Below, in pieces: positions 1-9,100 of a stretch of 64,000 bases of DNA. Both the position numbers and the translations under genes were made by a program. Location of the stretch: the NCBI RefSeq assembly GCF_003755175.1, contig NZ_RKHX01000002.1, forward strand, positions 577,484-641,483, given 5' to 3'. Position 1 is the stretch's first letter, and every line of letters begins with the position of its first letter. The notes beneath the pieces were generated by a model. That model worked only from the letters and a program-made list of their open reading frames with translations. It did no database searches and was not told where the DNA came from. This DNA comes from Cellulomonas sp. PhB150. Its GTDB lineage: Bacteria > Actinomycetota > Actinomycetes > Actinomycetales > Cellulomonadaceae.

Positions 1-1
1 C

Positions 2-904
2 GTCGTGGCCCGGATCGCGCGCTCGCTCGGCGCCCTGACCATCGGCGTCGTGACGCGCCCGTTCACGTTCGAGGGTCGTCGCCGCTCCGTCCAGGCCGAC
101 GCGGGCATCGACGCCCTGCGCGCCGAGGTCGACACGCTGATCGTCATCCCGAACGACCGTCTGCTGCAGATCTCCGACCGCTCGGTCTCGGTCCTGTCGG
201 CGTTCCACTCGGCCGACCAGGTGCTGCTCTCGGGTGTCCAGGGCATCACGGACCTGATCACCACGCCGGGTCTGATCAACCTCGACTTCGCCGACGTGAA
301 GTCGGTCATGCAGGGCGCGGGCTCGGCACTCATGGGCATCGGCTTCGCCCGCGGGGAGGACCGGGCCGTCCAGGCGGCCGAGATGGCGATCTCCTCGCCG
401 CTGCTCGAGGCCAGCATCGACGGCGCGCACGGCGTGCTGCTCTCGATCCAGGGCGGCTCCGACCTCGGCCTGTTCGAGATCAACGAGGCGGCCCGGCTCG
501 TGCAGGAGGCCGCGCACCCGGAGGCGAACATCATCTTCGGCGCGGTCATCGACGACGCGCTGGGCGACGAGGTCCGCGTCACGGTCATCGCCGCCGGGTT
601 CGACGGCGGCTCGCCGTCGGTGCGGCGCGACTCTCGCGCGCTCGGCCAGGTCTCCGGCTCCGCAGCCCCCGCGGCGCGCCCGGCGCCCCAGGTGCCGGCT
701 CCCCGCCAGGGCGAGCGCGGCGACGAGCTCACCGCGCCGATCCCCGCGTCCGTCCCGGTCGCGCAGCCTGCCGTCCCGGCGTTCCTGTCCACCGAGGCCG
801 AGCCCGTGCCGATCACCGGCGCGCTCGAGGTCCCGCGGATCTTCTCGGAGGACGCGCCCCGCCGTGAGCGCGACGAGCTGGACGTGCCCGACTTCCTCAA
901 GTGA
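2..904 (+). CDS. ftsZ: Cell division protein FtsZ, 3' part only
   Basis: FtsZ is the tubulin-like GTPase that forms the cytokinetic ring. The reading frame is open at the left edge, so the N-terminal GTP-binding region with the glycine-rich tubulin signature lies outside the window. Visible are the end of the GTPase domain, the T7-loop segment [11 protein letters not shown] near visible residue 95, the C-terminal domain, a Pro/Ala-rich linker of about 90 residues, and the conserved C-terminal tail [10 protein letters not shown] that binds SepF and other division partners. The stop overlaps the GTG of pgeF (GTGA), so the two are translationally coupled. Identification is secure; only the 5' end is missing. 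Confidence 0.97.
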   Translation, partial: VVARIARSLGALTIGVVTRPFTFEGRRRSVQADAGIDALRAEVDTLIVIPNDRLLQISDRSVSVLSAFHSADQVLLSGVQGITDLITTPGLINLDFADVKSVMQGAGSALMGIGFARGEDRAVQAAEMAISSPLLEASIDGAHGVLLSIQGGSDLGLFEINEAARLVQEAAHPEANIIFGAVIDDALGDEVRVTVIAAGFDGGSPSVRRDSRALGQVSGSAAPAARPAPQVPAPRQGERGDELTAPIPASVPVAQPAVPAFLSTEAEPVPITGALEVPRIFSEDAPRRERDELDVPDFLK

Positions 905-1626
905 TCGCCCCCGACGAGGTGCGGCTCGGCGCGGGTGTCCGCGCCGGGTTCACCTCGCGGCGGGGCGGCACGAGCCTGGCGCCCTACGCCGGGCTGAACC
1001 TGGGTGACCACGTCGGCGACGACCCCGAGGCCGTGGCGCGCAACCGCGCGCTGCTCGCCTCGTGGGTCGGCGCCGACGTCGTGTTCTCCACCCAGGTGCA
1101 CGGGCGCGGCGTCGTGGTGCTCGACGCCGTGCCGGCCGGACCCGTCGGCGAGGCCGACGCGCTCGTCTCGTGCGACCCGTCGGTCGCGGTGGCCGTCGTG
1201 GTGGCGGACTGCGTGCCGGTGCTGCTGGCCGACGACCAGGCGGGGGTGGTCGCCGCGGTGCACGCCGGGCGGCCCGGACTGGTCGCGGGCGTCCTGCAGG
1301 CCGCCCTCGACGCGATGGTCGGGGCGGGCGCTCGCCGCGACCGGGTCGTCGCCGCGCTGGGGCCGAGCATCGCGGGCTCGTCGTACGAGGTGCCGGCCGC
1401 GATGCGCGACGAGGTCGAGGCGGCCGTTCCCGGCACGGCGACGCTCACGTCCTGGGGGACGCCCGCGCTGGACCTGCCGGCCGGCGTCGTCGGGGTGCTG
1501 CGCGCCCAGGGCGTCGGGTCGGTGGTGACGTCGTCGGCGGACACCTGGACCGATCGCGACTACTACTCCTACCGGCGCGACGGGCGCACCGGACGGTTCG
1601 CCGGCGTGATCCGGCCCACCCATTGA
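901..1626 (+). CDS. pgeF: Peptidoglycan editing factor PgeF / multicopper-type purine nucleoside phosphorylase (YlmD/YfiH family)
   Basis: This 241-residue protein has the metal site of the YfiH/LACC1 family: His67 in QVHG, Cys104 in ADC and His121 in HAG, followed by the C-terminal [12 protein letters not shown] motif. Family members have been described as polyphenol oxidases, purine nucleoside phosphorylases and, in E. coli, as an editor of misincorporated peptidoglycan precursors; the in vivo role here cannot be decided from sequence. The stretch after His121 reads HAGRPGL rather than the HAGWRG of many homologues. Start is GTG, overlapping the ftsZ stop by 3 nt. Position next to ftsZ and sepF is the usual one in Gram-positive bacteria. 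Confidence 0.92.
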   Translation: MIAPDEVRLGAGVRAGFTSRRGGTSLAPYAGLNLGDHVGDDPEAVARNRALLASWVGADVVFSTQVHGRGVVVLDAVPAGPVGEADALVSCDPSVAVAVVVADCVPVLLADDQAGVVAAVHAGRPGLVAGVLQAALDAMVGAGARRDRVVAALGPSIAGSSYEVPAAMRDEVEAAVPGTATLTSWGTPALDLPAGVVGVLRAQGVGSVVTSSADTWTDRDYYSYRRDGRTGRFAGVIRPTH

Positions 1627-1688
1627 CAGCACACGGACCGACCTGCTGTGCGGGCGTGTCGCGCGCCGGACGGCGTGTCCCGCGTTGC

Positions 1689-1694
1689 TAGCGT
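1689..1694 (+). promoter_or_regulatory. Candidate -10 element for the sepF-yggT unit
   Basis: TAGCGT fits the actinobacterial TAnnnT pattern and lies in the 158-nt gap between pgeF and sepF, about 90 nt before the sepF start. I see no good -35. The gap otherwise holds a weak inverted repeat (ACAGCA at 1626-1631 with TGCTGT at 1644-1649) and the strong sepF ribosome-binding site. The yggS gene that often sits here in Gram-positive division clusters is absent. Confidence 0.35.
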
Positions 1695-1784
1695 GACCAA
1701 CGAGACGGACCCGCCCTGATCCGGGGTCCGGACGCAGCACCACCTGTAGACACGCCGGAGCTTTCCGGGGGAGGGGCGAGGGCC

Positions 1785-2276
1785 ATGGCCGGAGCACTGC
1801 GCAAGACGATGCTGTACCTCGGACTGGCCGACGACCGCGGCGAGCACGAGGAGTACCTCGACGAGTACGACGAGGGAGAGGCTGCTGTGGAGCACCAGGA
1901 GTACGAGGCCCAGGTCACGCCGCTGCGTCCGACGCGCGTCGCCACCACGCCCCAGCACGAGGCGCACGGCGCCGTGTCGCAGGCGGGCGAGCTGCGCCGC
2001 ATCACGACGATCCACCCGCGCTCGTACAACGACGCGCGCAAGATTGGCGAGGCGTTCCGCGAGGGCACGCCCGTGATCATGAACCTCACCGACATGGACG
2101 ACGCGGACGCCAAGCGGCTCGTCGACTTCTCGGCCGGCCTCATCTTCGGCCTGCACGGCGCGATCGAGCGGGTCACCGCCAAGGTGTTCCTGCTCTCGCC
2201 GTCGCACGTCGAGGTGTCGGGCGAGGCGCCCGCCGCCGAGCCGCCGACGCGTGCCGGTTTCTTCAACCAGAGCTGA
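1785..2276 (+). CDS. sepF: Cell division protein SepF
   Basis: SepF anchors FtsZ polymers to the membrane in Gram-positive bacteria and is essential in actinobacteria that lack FtsA. The 163-residue protein has a short N-terminal amphipathic segment ([14 protein letters not shown]) suited to membrane binding, an acidic Glu/Asp/Tyr-rich linker, and a C-terminal SepF fold from about residue 70 with [12 protein letters not shown], the [17 protein letters not shown] helix and a closing [11 protein letters not shown] strand. The ATG is preceded by a very strong ribosome-binding site (GGGGGAGGGG). It lies 3 nt upstream of yggT and is probably co-transcribed with it. Confidence 0.96.
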   Translation: MAGALRKTMLYLGLADDRGEHEEYLDEYDEGEAAVEHQEYEAQVTPLRPTRVATTPQHEAHGAVSQAGELRRITTIHPRSYNDARKIGEAFREGTPVIMNLTDMDDADAKRLVDFSAGLIFGLHGAIERVTAKVFLLSPSHVEVSGEAPAAEPPTRAGFFNQS

Positions 2277-2279
2277 CGC

Positions 2280-2558
2280 GTGCGGACAGTCCTGGACGTC
2301 GCGTACCTGGCGCTGCTGCTCTTCTTCATCCTGCTGCTCGTCCGCCTGGTGCTGGACTGGGTGATGGTGTTCGCGCGCTCGTGGAAGCCCACGGGCGTCG
2401 CGCTCGTCATCGCCGAGGCCACGTACACGGTCACCGACCCGCCGCTGCGGCTGCTGCGTCGTGTGATCCCGCCGCTGCGGATCGGGGCGATCTCGCTCGA
2501 TCTCGCGTTCCTCGTGCTCTTCCTGCTCTGCTCCGTGGGGCTCTCGCTGCTGAGGTGA
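2280..2558 (+). CDS. YggT family small membrane protein
   Basis: This 92-residue protein has two hydrophobic segments (about residues 5-30 and 70-90) around the conserved YggT-family stretch TVTDPPLRLLRRVIPP. YggT proteins sit in the cytoplasmic membrane and are almost always encoded in the ftsZ-sepF-divIVA neighbourhood, suggesting a link to division or envelope growth; no biochemical activity is established. Start is GTG, 3 nt after the sepF stop, so translation is probably coupled. Confidence 0.9.
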   Translation: MRTVLDVAYLALLLFFILLLVRLVLDWVMVFARSWKPTGVALVIAEATYTVTDPPLRLLRRVIPPLRIGAISLDLAFLVLFLLCSVGLSLLR

Positions 2559-2652
2559 CCAACGCGACAGACGGCAGCCCGGTGTTCACCGTGCCGGGCG
2601 AAACGCCGTCGAGATCGTCGCTGCCAGGGCGTGCTGCCCAGGCAATGTCCGC

Positions 2653-2658
2653 TACGGT
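2653..2658 (+). promoter_or_regulatory. Candidate -10 element upstream of divIVA
   Basis: TACGGT lies about 60 nt upstream of the divIVA start in a 160-nt gap. It fits TAnnnT; a convincing -35 is not visible. Confidence 0.35.
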
Positions 2659-2719
2659 GGCCCGAGGTGGTCGGTGGACTGCCCCGGCCTGACCAGTTCG
2701 ACCGACAGAGGTGACGACC

Positions 2720-3415
2720 ATGGCGCTGCTGACCGCAGACGAGGTGCTGAACAAGAAGTTCCAGGCGACCAAGTTCCGCGAGGGCTACGACCAGGACGAG
2801 GTCGACGACTTCCTGGACGAGGTCGTCAACACGCTCCGTGACATCCAGGGCGAGAACGACGACCTGAAGACCAAGCTGGCCGCCGCGGAGCGCCGCATCG
2901 CCGAGCTGAGCCGCGCGGGTGCCCAGCAGGCCGCGCCGGCCCCCAAGCCGGAGCCGACGCCCGAGCCGACGCCCGAGCCCGTCCCGGCCCCCGCGCCGGT
3001 CGCGGCCGCGCCGGCCCCTGTGGCCGCGCCGATCGTCGCCCCGGTGGCGGCGCCCCAGCGCGGCAACGAGCCCGAGTCGGCGACCGGCATGCTCGCGCTC
3101 GCCCAGAAGCTGCACGACGACTACGTGCGCAGCGGCCAGGAGGAGTCCGAGCGGCTCGTCGCGGACGCGAAGAACCAGGCCACGCGCATCGTGCGGGAGG
3201 CCGAGGAGACGTCGCAGCGCACGCTCGGCCAGCTCGAGCAGGAGCGGTCGCTCCTCGAGCGCAAGATCGACGAGCTGCGGGTCTTCGAGCGCGACTACCG
3301 CACGCGCCTGAAGAGCTACCTCGAGAACCTGCTCGGCGACCTGGACAACCGGGGCAGCGCGCTGCCGCCGCGTTCGGGTCAGTCCCAGCCGGGCACCGAG
3401 GCTCACAACCTCTGA
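2720..3415 (+). CDS. divIVA: DivIVA / Wag31 polar growth scaffold
   Basis: DivIVA (Wag31) marks curved membrane at poles and septa and directs polar cell-wall synthesis in actinobacteria. The 231-residue product begins with the conserved N-terminal domain (LTADEVLNKKFQATKFREGYDQDEVDDFLDEV region, residues 3-35) including the membrane-inserting tip, a first coiled coil to about residue 67, a Pro/Ala/Glu-rich linker with PEPTPEPTPEP (about 75-112), and a long second coiled coil (about 120-205). I chose ATG 2720 because AGAGGTGA sits 7 nt upstream; an in-frame GTG at 2711 lies inside that ribosome-binding site. A strong terminator follows. Confidence 0.95.
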   Translation: MALLTADEVLNKKFQATKFREGYDQDEVDDFLDEVVNTLRDIQGENDDLKTKLAAAERRIAELSRAGAQQAAPAPKPEPTPEPTPEPVPAPAPVAAAPAPVAAPIVAPVAAPQRGNEPESATGMLALAQKLHDDYVRSGQEESERLVADAKNQATRIVREAEETSQRTLGQLEQERSLLERKIDELRVFERDYRTRLKSYLENLLGDLDNRGSALPPRSGQSQPGTEAHNL

Positions 3416-3460
3416 CGCCGACGCGCCCCGCGGGACGCGTCGCACCAGGTCAGCAGCAGC

Positions 3461-3490
3461 ACGCCACGCCGGATTCACCCGGCGTGGCGT
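3461..3490 (+). terminator. Rho-independent-like terminator after divIVA
   Basis: Twelve-base-pair perfect stem (3461-3472 with 3479-3490) and a 6-nt loop, followed by GTTGTGT. It ends the sepF-yggT-divIVA region and abuts the promoter of the next gene. Confidence 0.8.
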
Positions 3491-3491
3491 G

Positions 3492-3520
3492 TTGTGTCCC
3501 TAGTCCCGCACGCCTACAGT
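3492..3520 (+). promoter_or_regulatory. Promoter of the TraR/DksA gene
   Basis: TTGTGT (3492-3497) and TACAGT (3515-3520) are separated by exactly 17 nt, about 30 nt upstream of the GTG start at 3552. The -35 begins immediately after the divIVA terminator stem. Confidence 0.6.
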
Positions 3521-3551
3521 CACGTGACCTTGACAGACAGGGGGCACCGTC

Positions 3552-4007
3552 GTGGCCAACGACTCGCTCAGCACCGTCGACCTGACCGACTCCAAGGACT
3601 TCGCCAAGCTCGTGCGCGGCTTCCCCGTCCGGGACGGTGAGAAGGCATGGACCGTACGAGAGGTGCGCGACGTCGCCGACGAGCTCACCTCGGACATCGA
3701 CCGCCTGACCTCGGAGCTCGCCGCGGCGGACGCGGAGCTCTCCGACCTGCTGCGCAACTCCGGTGACGGTGCGGGTGACGACCAGGCGGACTCCGGCTCG
3801 TCGGCGCTCGAGCGCGAGCAGGAGCTCGCGCTCGTCAACAGCACGCGCGACATGCTGGGCCAGACCCGTCGGGCGCTCGCCCGGATCCAGGTCGGCACGT
3901 TCGGCACCTGCGAGTCCTGCGGGCTGGCCATCGGCAAGGCCCGCGTGCAGGCCTTCCCGCGCGCGACGCTCTGCGTGGTGTGCAAGCAGCGGGAGGAGCG
4001 GCGCTGA
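3552..4007 (+). CDS. TraR/DksA C4-type zinc-finger protein
   Basis: This 151-residue protein has the DksA/TraR layout: a helical, probably coiled-coil region (about residues 38-110) followed by a four-cysteine zinc finger with Cys120 and Cys123 (CESC) and Cys141 and Cys144 (CVVC). Family members bind the secondary channel of RNA polymerase and modulate initiation at stress and ribosomal promoters. The actinobacterial proteins of this type differ from E. coli DksA in the coiled-coil tip, so ppGpp synergy should not be assumed. Start is GTG, with its own promoter, and the gene lies just ahead of lspA. Confidence 0.88.
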   Translation: MANDSLSTVDLTDSKDFAKLVRGFPVRDGEKAWTVREVRDVADELTSDIDRLTSELAAADAELSDLLRNSGDGAGDDQADSGSSALEREQELALVNSTRDMLGQTRRALARIQVGTFGTCESCGLAIGKARVQAFPRATLCVVCKQREERR

Positions 4008-4015
4008 GGCGCCCG

Positions 4016-4021
4016 TAGACT
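4016..4021 (+). promoter_or_regulatory. -10 element for a probable leaderless lspA transcript
   Basis: TAGACT ends 6 nt before the lspA GTG at 4028, the spacing expected when transcription starts at the start codon itself. No ribosome-binding site is present, which supports a leaderless mRNA. Confidence 0.6.
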
Positions 4022-4027
4022 CCTGCG

Positions 4028-4660
4028 GTGCCCTCCAGCAGCCCGACCACCCGTTCCTCCGTGGCGCGCCGACGCCTGATCGCCACGCTCGTCGTCGTGA
4101 CGGTCGTCGTGCTCGTCGTCGACCAGCTCACCAAGGCCTGGGCGCTGCGCTCGCTGACGCCCGGCGAGCGCACCGACATCATCGGTGACCTGCTCGGCTT
4201 CCAGCTCGTGTTCAACCCGGGTGCCGCGCTCTCGATCGCCACGGGCATGACGTGGGTGCTGACGATCGTCGCGATCGTGGTGGTCGTCGTCATCGCGCGC
4301 GCGTCGCGGAAGATCGGCTCGGCGCTGTGGGCCGTCGCGCTCGGGCTGCTGCTCGGCGGTGCGCTCGGCAACCTCGTCGACCGCATGGTCCGTGACCCCG
4401 GGGTCGCGCGCGGTCACGTCGTCGACTTCATCGCGTACGCGGACTTCTTCGTCGGGAACGTCGCCGACATCGCCATCGTCGTGGCGGCCGTGCTGATCGT
4501 CCTCGCGGTGGTGCTCGGCATCCACCTCGACGGGACGCGGGACGGTGCGCGCGACCTCGAGACGACCGACCATGCGGCCGACGAGCCCGCGCCCGCCGCC
4601 CCCGCCCCGGCCGCCCCCGCGCCGGCACGCACCGAGGACGAGGCGCAGGCCGGTGCCTGA
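4028..4660 (+). CDS. lspA: Lipoprotein signal peptidase LspA
   Basis: LspA is the membrane aspartyl protease that removes the signal peptide from diacylated prolipoproteins. The 210-residue protein has four membrane segments (about 18-40, 73-92, 98-117 and 142-163), DQLTKAW at the end of the first, the NPGAALS motif, and the two catalytic aspartates Asp118 (GNLVDR) and Asp147 (GNVADI). A 45-residue Ala/Pro-rich cytoplasmic tail follows the last membrane segment and is longer than in E. coli. Its end overlaps the GTG of rluD by 8 nt. Substrates in this window include the lipoprotein protease at 29.9-30.6 kb. Confidence 0.96.
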   Translation: MPSSSPTTRSSVARRRLIATLVVVTVVVLVVDQLTKAWALRSLTPGERTDIIGDLLGFQLVFNPGAALSIATGMTWVLTIVAIVVVVVIARASRKIGSALWAVALGLLLGGALGNLVDRMVRDPGVARGHVVDFIAYADFFVGNVADIAIVVAAVLIVLAVVLGIHLDGTRDGARDLETTDHAADEPAPAAPAPAAPAPARTEDEAQAGA

Positions 4661-5588
4661 CACCCGCGCGCTGCCCGTGCCCGACGGGCTGGCCGGCGAG
4701 CGCGTCGACGCCGCCCTCGCGCGCCTCCTGGGCCTGTCCCGCACCCGCGCGGCCGAGATCGCCGCGGCCGGTGGCGTGCGCGTGGACGGTCGCGAGGTCG
4801 GCAAGTCCGACCGCCTCGTCGCGGGCGCGTGGCTCGAGGTGGAGATCCCGGACGTCGCGCCCGTCTCCCTCGAGGTGGTCGCCGAGCCCGTGCCCGGGAT
4901 GGTCGTCGTGTATGACGACGACGACCTCGTGGTCGTCAACAAGCCCGTCGGCGTCGCGGCGCACCCCTCGCCCGGCTGGACCGGGCCCACGGTCGTCGGC
5001 GCGCTGGCTGCGGTGGGCTACCGCATCTCGACGTCGGGCTCGGCGGAGCGGCAGGGCATCGTCCACCGGCTCGACGCCGGCACGAGCGGACTGATGGTCG
5101 TCGCGAAGAGCGAGCACGCCTACACGGTGCTCAAGCGCGCGTTCAAGGAGCGCACGGTCGAGAAGGTCTACCACGCGCTCGTCCAGGGCCACCCGGAGCC
5201 GACGACGGGCACCATCGACGCGCCCATCGGCCGGCACCCGAGCTCGGACTGGAAGTTCGCGGTGGTGGCCGACGGCAAGCCGTCGATCACCCACTACGAG
5301 GTGCTCGAGATGCTCCCGTCCGCCTCCCTCGTGGAGGTGCACCTGGAGACGGGCCGCACGCACCAGATCCGGGTGCACTTCGCGGCGACGCGGCACCCGT
5401 GCGTCGGCGACCTGACCTACGGCGCGGACCCGTCGCTCGCGGCCCGCGTCGGGCTGACGCGGCAGTGGCTGCACGCCATGCGGCTCGGCTTCCACCACCC
5501 CAGCACGGGGGAGTGGCTCGAGCTGACCAGCGAGTACCCCGAGGACCTCGCGCGGTCGCTGGCGGTGCTGCAGGACGGGTACGTGTGA
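4653..5588 (+). CDS. rluD: RluD-type 23S rRNA pseudouridine synthase
   Basis: This 311-residue protein is a RluA/RluD-family pseudouridine synthase. It has an N-terminal S4 RNA-binding domain (about residues 12-75) and a catalytic domain with the signature [12 protein letters not shown], whose Asp141 is the catalytic nucleophile. [10 protein letters not shown] and the closing strands are typical. RluD itself modifies helix 69 of 23S rRNA, but RluA-family specificity cannot be read from sequence alone. I chose GTG 4653, which overlaps the lspA end by 8 nt and begins the protein just before the S4 domain. The stop overlaps the start of the following acetyltransferase (GTGA). Confidence 0.92.
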   Translation: MPDTRALPVPDGLAGERVDAALARLLGLSRTRAAEIAAAGGVRVDGREVGKSDRLVAGAWLEVEIPDVAPVSLEVVAEPVPGMVVVYDDDDLVVVNKPVGVAAHPSPGWTGPTVVGALAAVGYRISTSGSAERQGIVHRLDAGTSGLMVVAKSEHAYTVLKRAFKERTVEKVYHALVQGHPEPTTGTIDAPIGRHPSSDWKFAVVADGKPSITHYEVLEMLPSASLVEVHLETGRTHQIRVHFAATRHPCVGDLTYGADPSLAARVGLTRQWLHAMRLGFHHPSTGEWLELTSEYPEDLARSLAVLQDGYV

Positions 5589-6103
5589 CCACCGTCGTCC
5601 GGGTGGACTCGCCCGAGCGGCGCGCCGCGATGACTGCGATCCGGATGACCGTGTTCGTCGAGGAGCAGCACGTCGACCCGGCGCGCGAGATCGACGCGCT
5701 GGACGACGACCCGACGACGGTGCACGTCCTGGCGCTCGCCGACGACGGCACCCCGCTGGGCACGGCTCGGCTGCTCGCGCCGCACCACGGCGGCGAGCCA
5801 GCCCACATCGGCCGTGTCGCGGTCAGCGCCGCGGCGCGCGGGCTCGGCGTCGGCGCGATGCTCATGACGGATCTCGAGGCGCGGGCGCTGGACCTGTTCG
5901 GTGCGCCCCTCGACGGCGTCCGGGCGGTCGCCGTCGAGCTCAGCGCGCAGGAGCAGGCGCTCGGCTTCTACGCCCGACTGGGGTACGTCGCCCGGCCGGA
6001 GCGGTACCTCGACGAGGACATCTGGCACCGCGACGCGGTGAAGATCGTCACGTCCTCGGACACAGGTCGCGGGTCGCCCGGGAGTGTCGGCGCGGGCACG
6101 TAG
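5585..6103 (+). CDS. GNAT family N-acetyltransferase
   Basis: This 172-residue protein looks like an ElaA/YjcF-type GNAT enzyme: the N-terminal [20 protein letters not shown] segment and the acetyl-CoA loop region [18 protein letters not shown] (about residues 78-95), followed by the beta5 segment and [11 protein letters not shown]. It would transfer an acetyl group from acetyl-CoA to an unknown amine. The GTG start overlaps the rluD stop, giving translational coupling, an arrangement common in Micrococcales. The stop codon TAG is also the first half of the likely dnaE -10 box. Confidence 0.85.
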   Translation: MTTVVRVDSPERRAAMTAIRMTVFVEEQHVDPAREIDALDDDPTTVHVLALADDGTPLGTARLLAPHHGGEPAHIGRVAVSAAARGLGVGAMLMTDLEARALDLFGAPLDGVRAVAVELSAQEQALGFYARLGYVARPERYLDEDIWHRDAVKIVTSSDTGRGSPGSVGAGT

Positions 6104-6106
6104 GAT
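6101..6106 (+). promoter_or_regulatory. -10 element for a probable leaderless dnaE transcript
   Basis: TAGGAT is followed by 7 nt and then the dnaE ATG at 6114, with no ribosome-binding site. It overlaps the stop codon of the upstream acetyltransferase. Confidence 0.55.
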
Positions 6107-6113
6107 CGCCCGC

Positions 6114-9100
6114 ATGGCTGCTGCTGGGGGTTCCGACTTCGTCCACCTCCACGTGCACACCGAGTACTCGATGCTCGACGGCGCGGCCCGTCTGGGCGAC
6201 CTGTTCACCGAGGTCGAGCGCGTCGGCCAGACCGCGATCGCGACCACGGACCACGGCTACCTGTTCGGCGCGTTCGACTTCTGGGCCAAGGCCACGGCCG
6301 CCGGGATCAAGCCCATCATCGGCGTCGAGGCGTACGTCACGCCGGGCACCAGCCGGTTCGACCAGACCCGTGTGCGGTTCGGCCAGCAGGGCCAGGAGAA
6401 GGACGACGTCTCGGCCCGCGGCTCGTACACGCACATGACGCTGCTGGCCCGGAACAACGAGGGCCTGCACAACCTCATGCGCGCCTCGTCGCTGGCCTCG
6501 CTCGAGGGCCAGATGGGCAAGTGGCCGCGCATGGACCGCGACCTGCTCGAGCGCTACGGCAAGGGCCTGATCGCGACCACCGGGTGCCCGTCGGGCGAGG
6601 TGCAGACCCGCCTCCGCCTGGGCCAGTGGGACGAGGCCGTGCGCGCCGCAGGCGAGCTGCAGGACCTGTTCGGCAAGGACTTCTACTACGTCGAGCTCAT
6701 GGACCACGGGCTCGACATCGAGACGCGCGTCATCAAGGACCTGCTGCGTCTGGCGGAGACGATCGGCGCGCCGGTCGTCGCGACCAACGACCTGCACTAC
6801 GTGCGCGAGGAGGACGCCGGCTCGCAGGAGGCGCTGCTCGCCATCAACTCGGGGTCCGCGCTCACCGAGCCGAGCTACGAGCAGGGCGGCAACCGCTTCG
6901 CGTTCGAGGGCTCGGGCTACTACGTCAAGTCCGCCGACGAGATGCGCCGCGTCTGGTCCGAGCTGCCCGAGGCCTGCGACAACACGCTGCGCATCGCCGA
7001 GCAGTGCGAGGTCTCGTTCAACACCTCGGCCAACTACATGCCGAACTACCCGGTCCCGGCCGGGGAGGACGAGACCAGCTGGTTCGTGAAGGAGGTCGAG
7101 ACCGGCCTGCACGTGCGCTACCCGGACGGCATCCCCGACGACGTGCGCCAGCAGGCGGAGTTCGAGACCGAGGTCATCACCTCGATGGGCTTCCCGGGCT
7201 ACTTCCTCGTGGTCGCCGACTTCATCAACTGGGCCAAGGACAACGGCATCCGCGTCGGCCCGGGCCGTGGTTCGGGCGCCGGCTCGATGGCCGCGTACGC
7301 GATGCGCATCACCGACCTGGACCCGCTCCAGCACGGCCTGATCTTCGAGCGGTTCCTCAACCCGGACCGCGTCTCCATGCCCGACTTCGACGTCGACTTC
7401 GACGAGCGCCGTCGTGGCGAGGTCATCCGGTACGTGACGGACAAGTACGGCGAGGACCGCGTCGCCCAGATCGTCACCTACGGCACCATCAAGGCAAAGC
7501 AGGCGCTCAAGGACTCCGCCCGGCTGCTCGGCATGCCGTTCGCGATGGGGGAGAAGCTCACCAAGGCGATGCCGCCCGCGATCATGGGCAAGGACATCTC
7601 GCTCACGGGCATCTTCGACCCGTCGGACAAGCGGTACTCCGAGGCCGAGGAGTTCCGCCAGGTGCACGCGGCGGACCCGGACGCGCAGCGCGTGGTCGAG
7701 CTGGCCAAGGGCATCGAGGGGCTGAAGCGCCAGTGGGGCGTGCACGCCGCCGGCGTCATCATGTCCAGCGACCCGCTGATCGACATCATCCCGATCATGC
7801 GCCGCCCGCAGGACGGCGCGGTCATCACGCAGTTCGACTACCCGACGTCCGAGGGCCTCGGCCTGATCAAGATGGACTTCCTCGGGCTGCGCAACCTGAC
7901 GATCCTCGACGACGCGCTCGAGAACATCGTGATGAACGGCAAGGAGCCGGTGGTCCTCGAGGACCTCGAGCTCACCGACCGCTCGACCTACGAGCTGCTG
8001 GGCCGCGGTGACACGCTGGGCGTGTTCCAGCTCGACGGCGGCGGCATGCGGTCCCTGCTGCGGCTCATGCGCCCCGACAACTTCGAGGACATCTCGGCCG
8101 TCGGTGCGCTGTACCGGCCCGGACCGATGGGCGCGAACTCGCACACGAACTACGCGCTGCGCAAGACCGGCGCGCAGCAGGTCACGCCGATCCATCCCGA
8201 GCTCGAGGAGCCGCTCGCGGAGATCCTCGGCACGACGTACGGCCTGATCGTGTACCAGGAGCAGGTCATGGCGATCGCCCAGCGCGTCGCCGGGTACTCG
8301 CTCGGGCAGGCCGACATCCTGCGCCGCGCGATGGGCAAGAAGAAGAAGTCGGAGCTGGACAAGCAGTTCGAGGGCTTCTCGGGCGGCATGATCGAGCGCG
8401 GCTACTCGATGGCCGCGGTGCAGACGCTGTGGGACATCCTGCTGCCGTTCTCCGACTACGCCTTCAACAAGGCGCACTCGGCCGCGTACGGCGTCATCTC
8501 CTACTGGACGGCCTACCTCAAGGCCAACTACCCGACCGAGTACATGGCCGCGCTGCTGACCAGCGTGCGCGACGACAAGGACAAGTCGGCGCTGTACCTC
8601 GGCGAGTGCCGGCACATGGGCATCACGGTCCTGCCGCCCGACGTCAACTCGTCGGCGGCCAACTTCACGGCCGTCGGCACCGACATCCGGTTCGGCCTGA
8701 CCGCGGTGCGCAACGTCGGCGCCAACGTCGTCGACGCGATCGTGCGCTCGCGCGAGGAGAAGGGCGAGTTCGCCTCGTTCACGGACTTCCTCGACAAGGT
8801 GCCGGCCGTCGTCTGCAACAAGCGGACCATCGAGTCGCTCATCAAGGCGGGGGCGTTCGACTCCCTCGGACACCCACGCCGCGCGCTCCTGCTGGTGCAC
8901 GAGCAGGCCGTGGACGCCGTGATCGGCGTCAAGCGCAAGGAGGCCGAGGGGCAGTTCGACCTGTTCGCCGACGTGTTCGGCGGTGACGACGACCCCGGGT
9001 TCGCGGTCGCGATCCCGGACCTGCCCGACTGGGACAAGAAGCAGCGGCTGGCCTTCGAGCGCGAGATGCTCGGCCTGTACGTCTCCGACCACCCGCTGTC

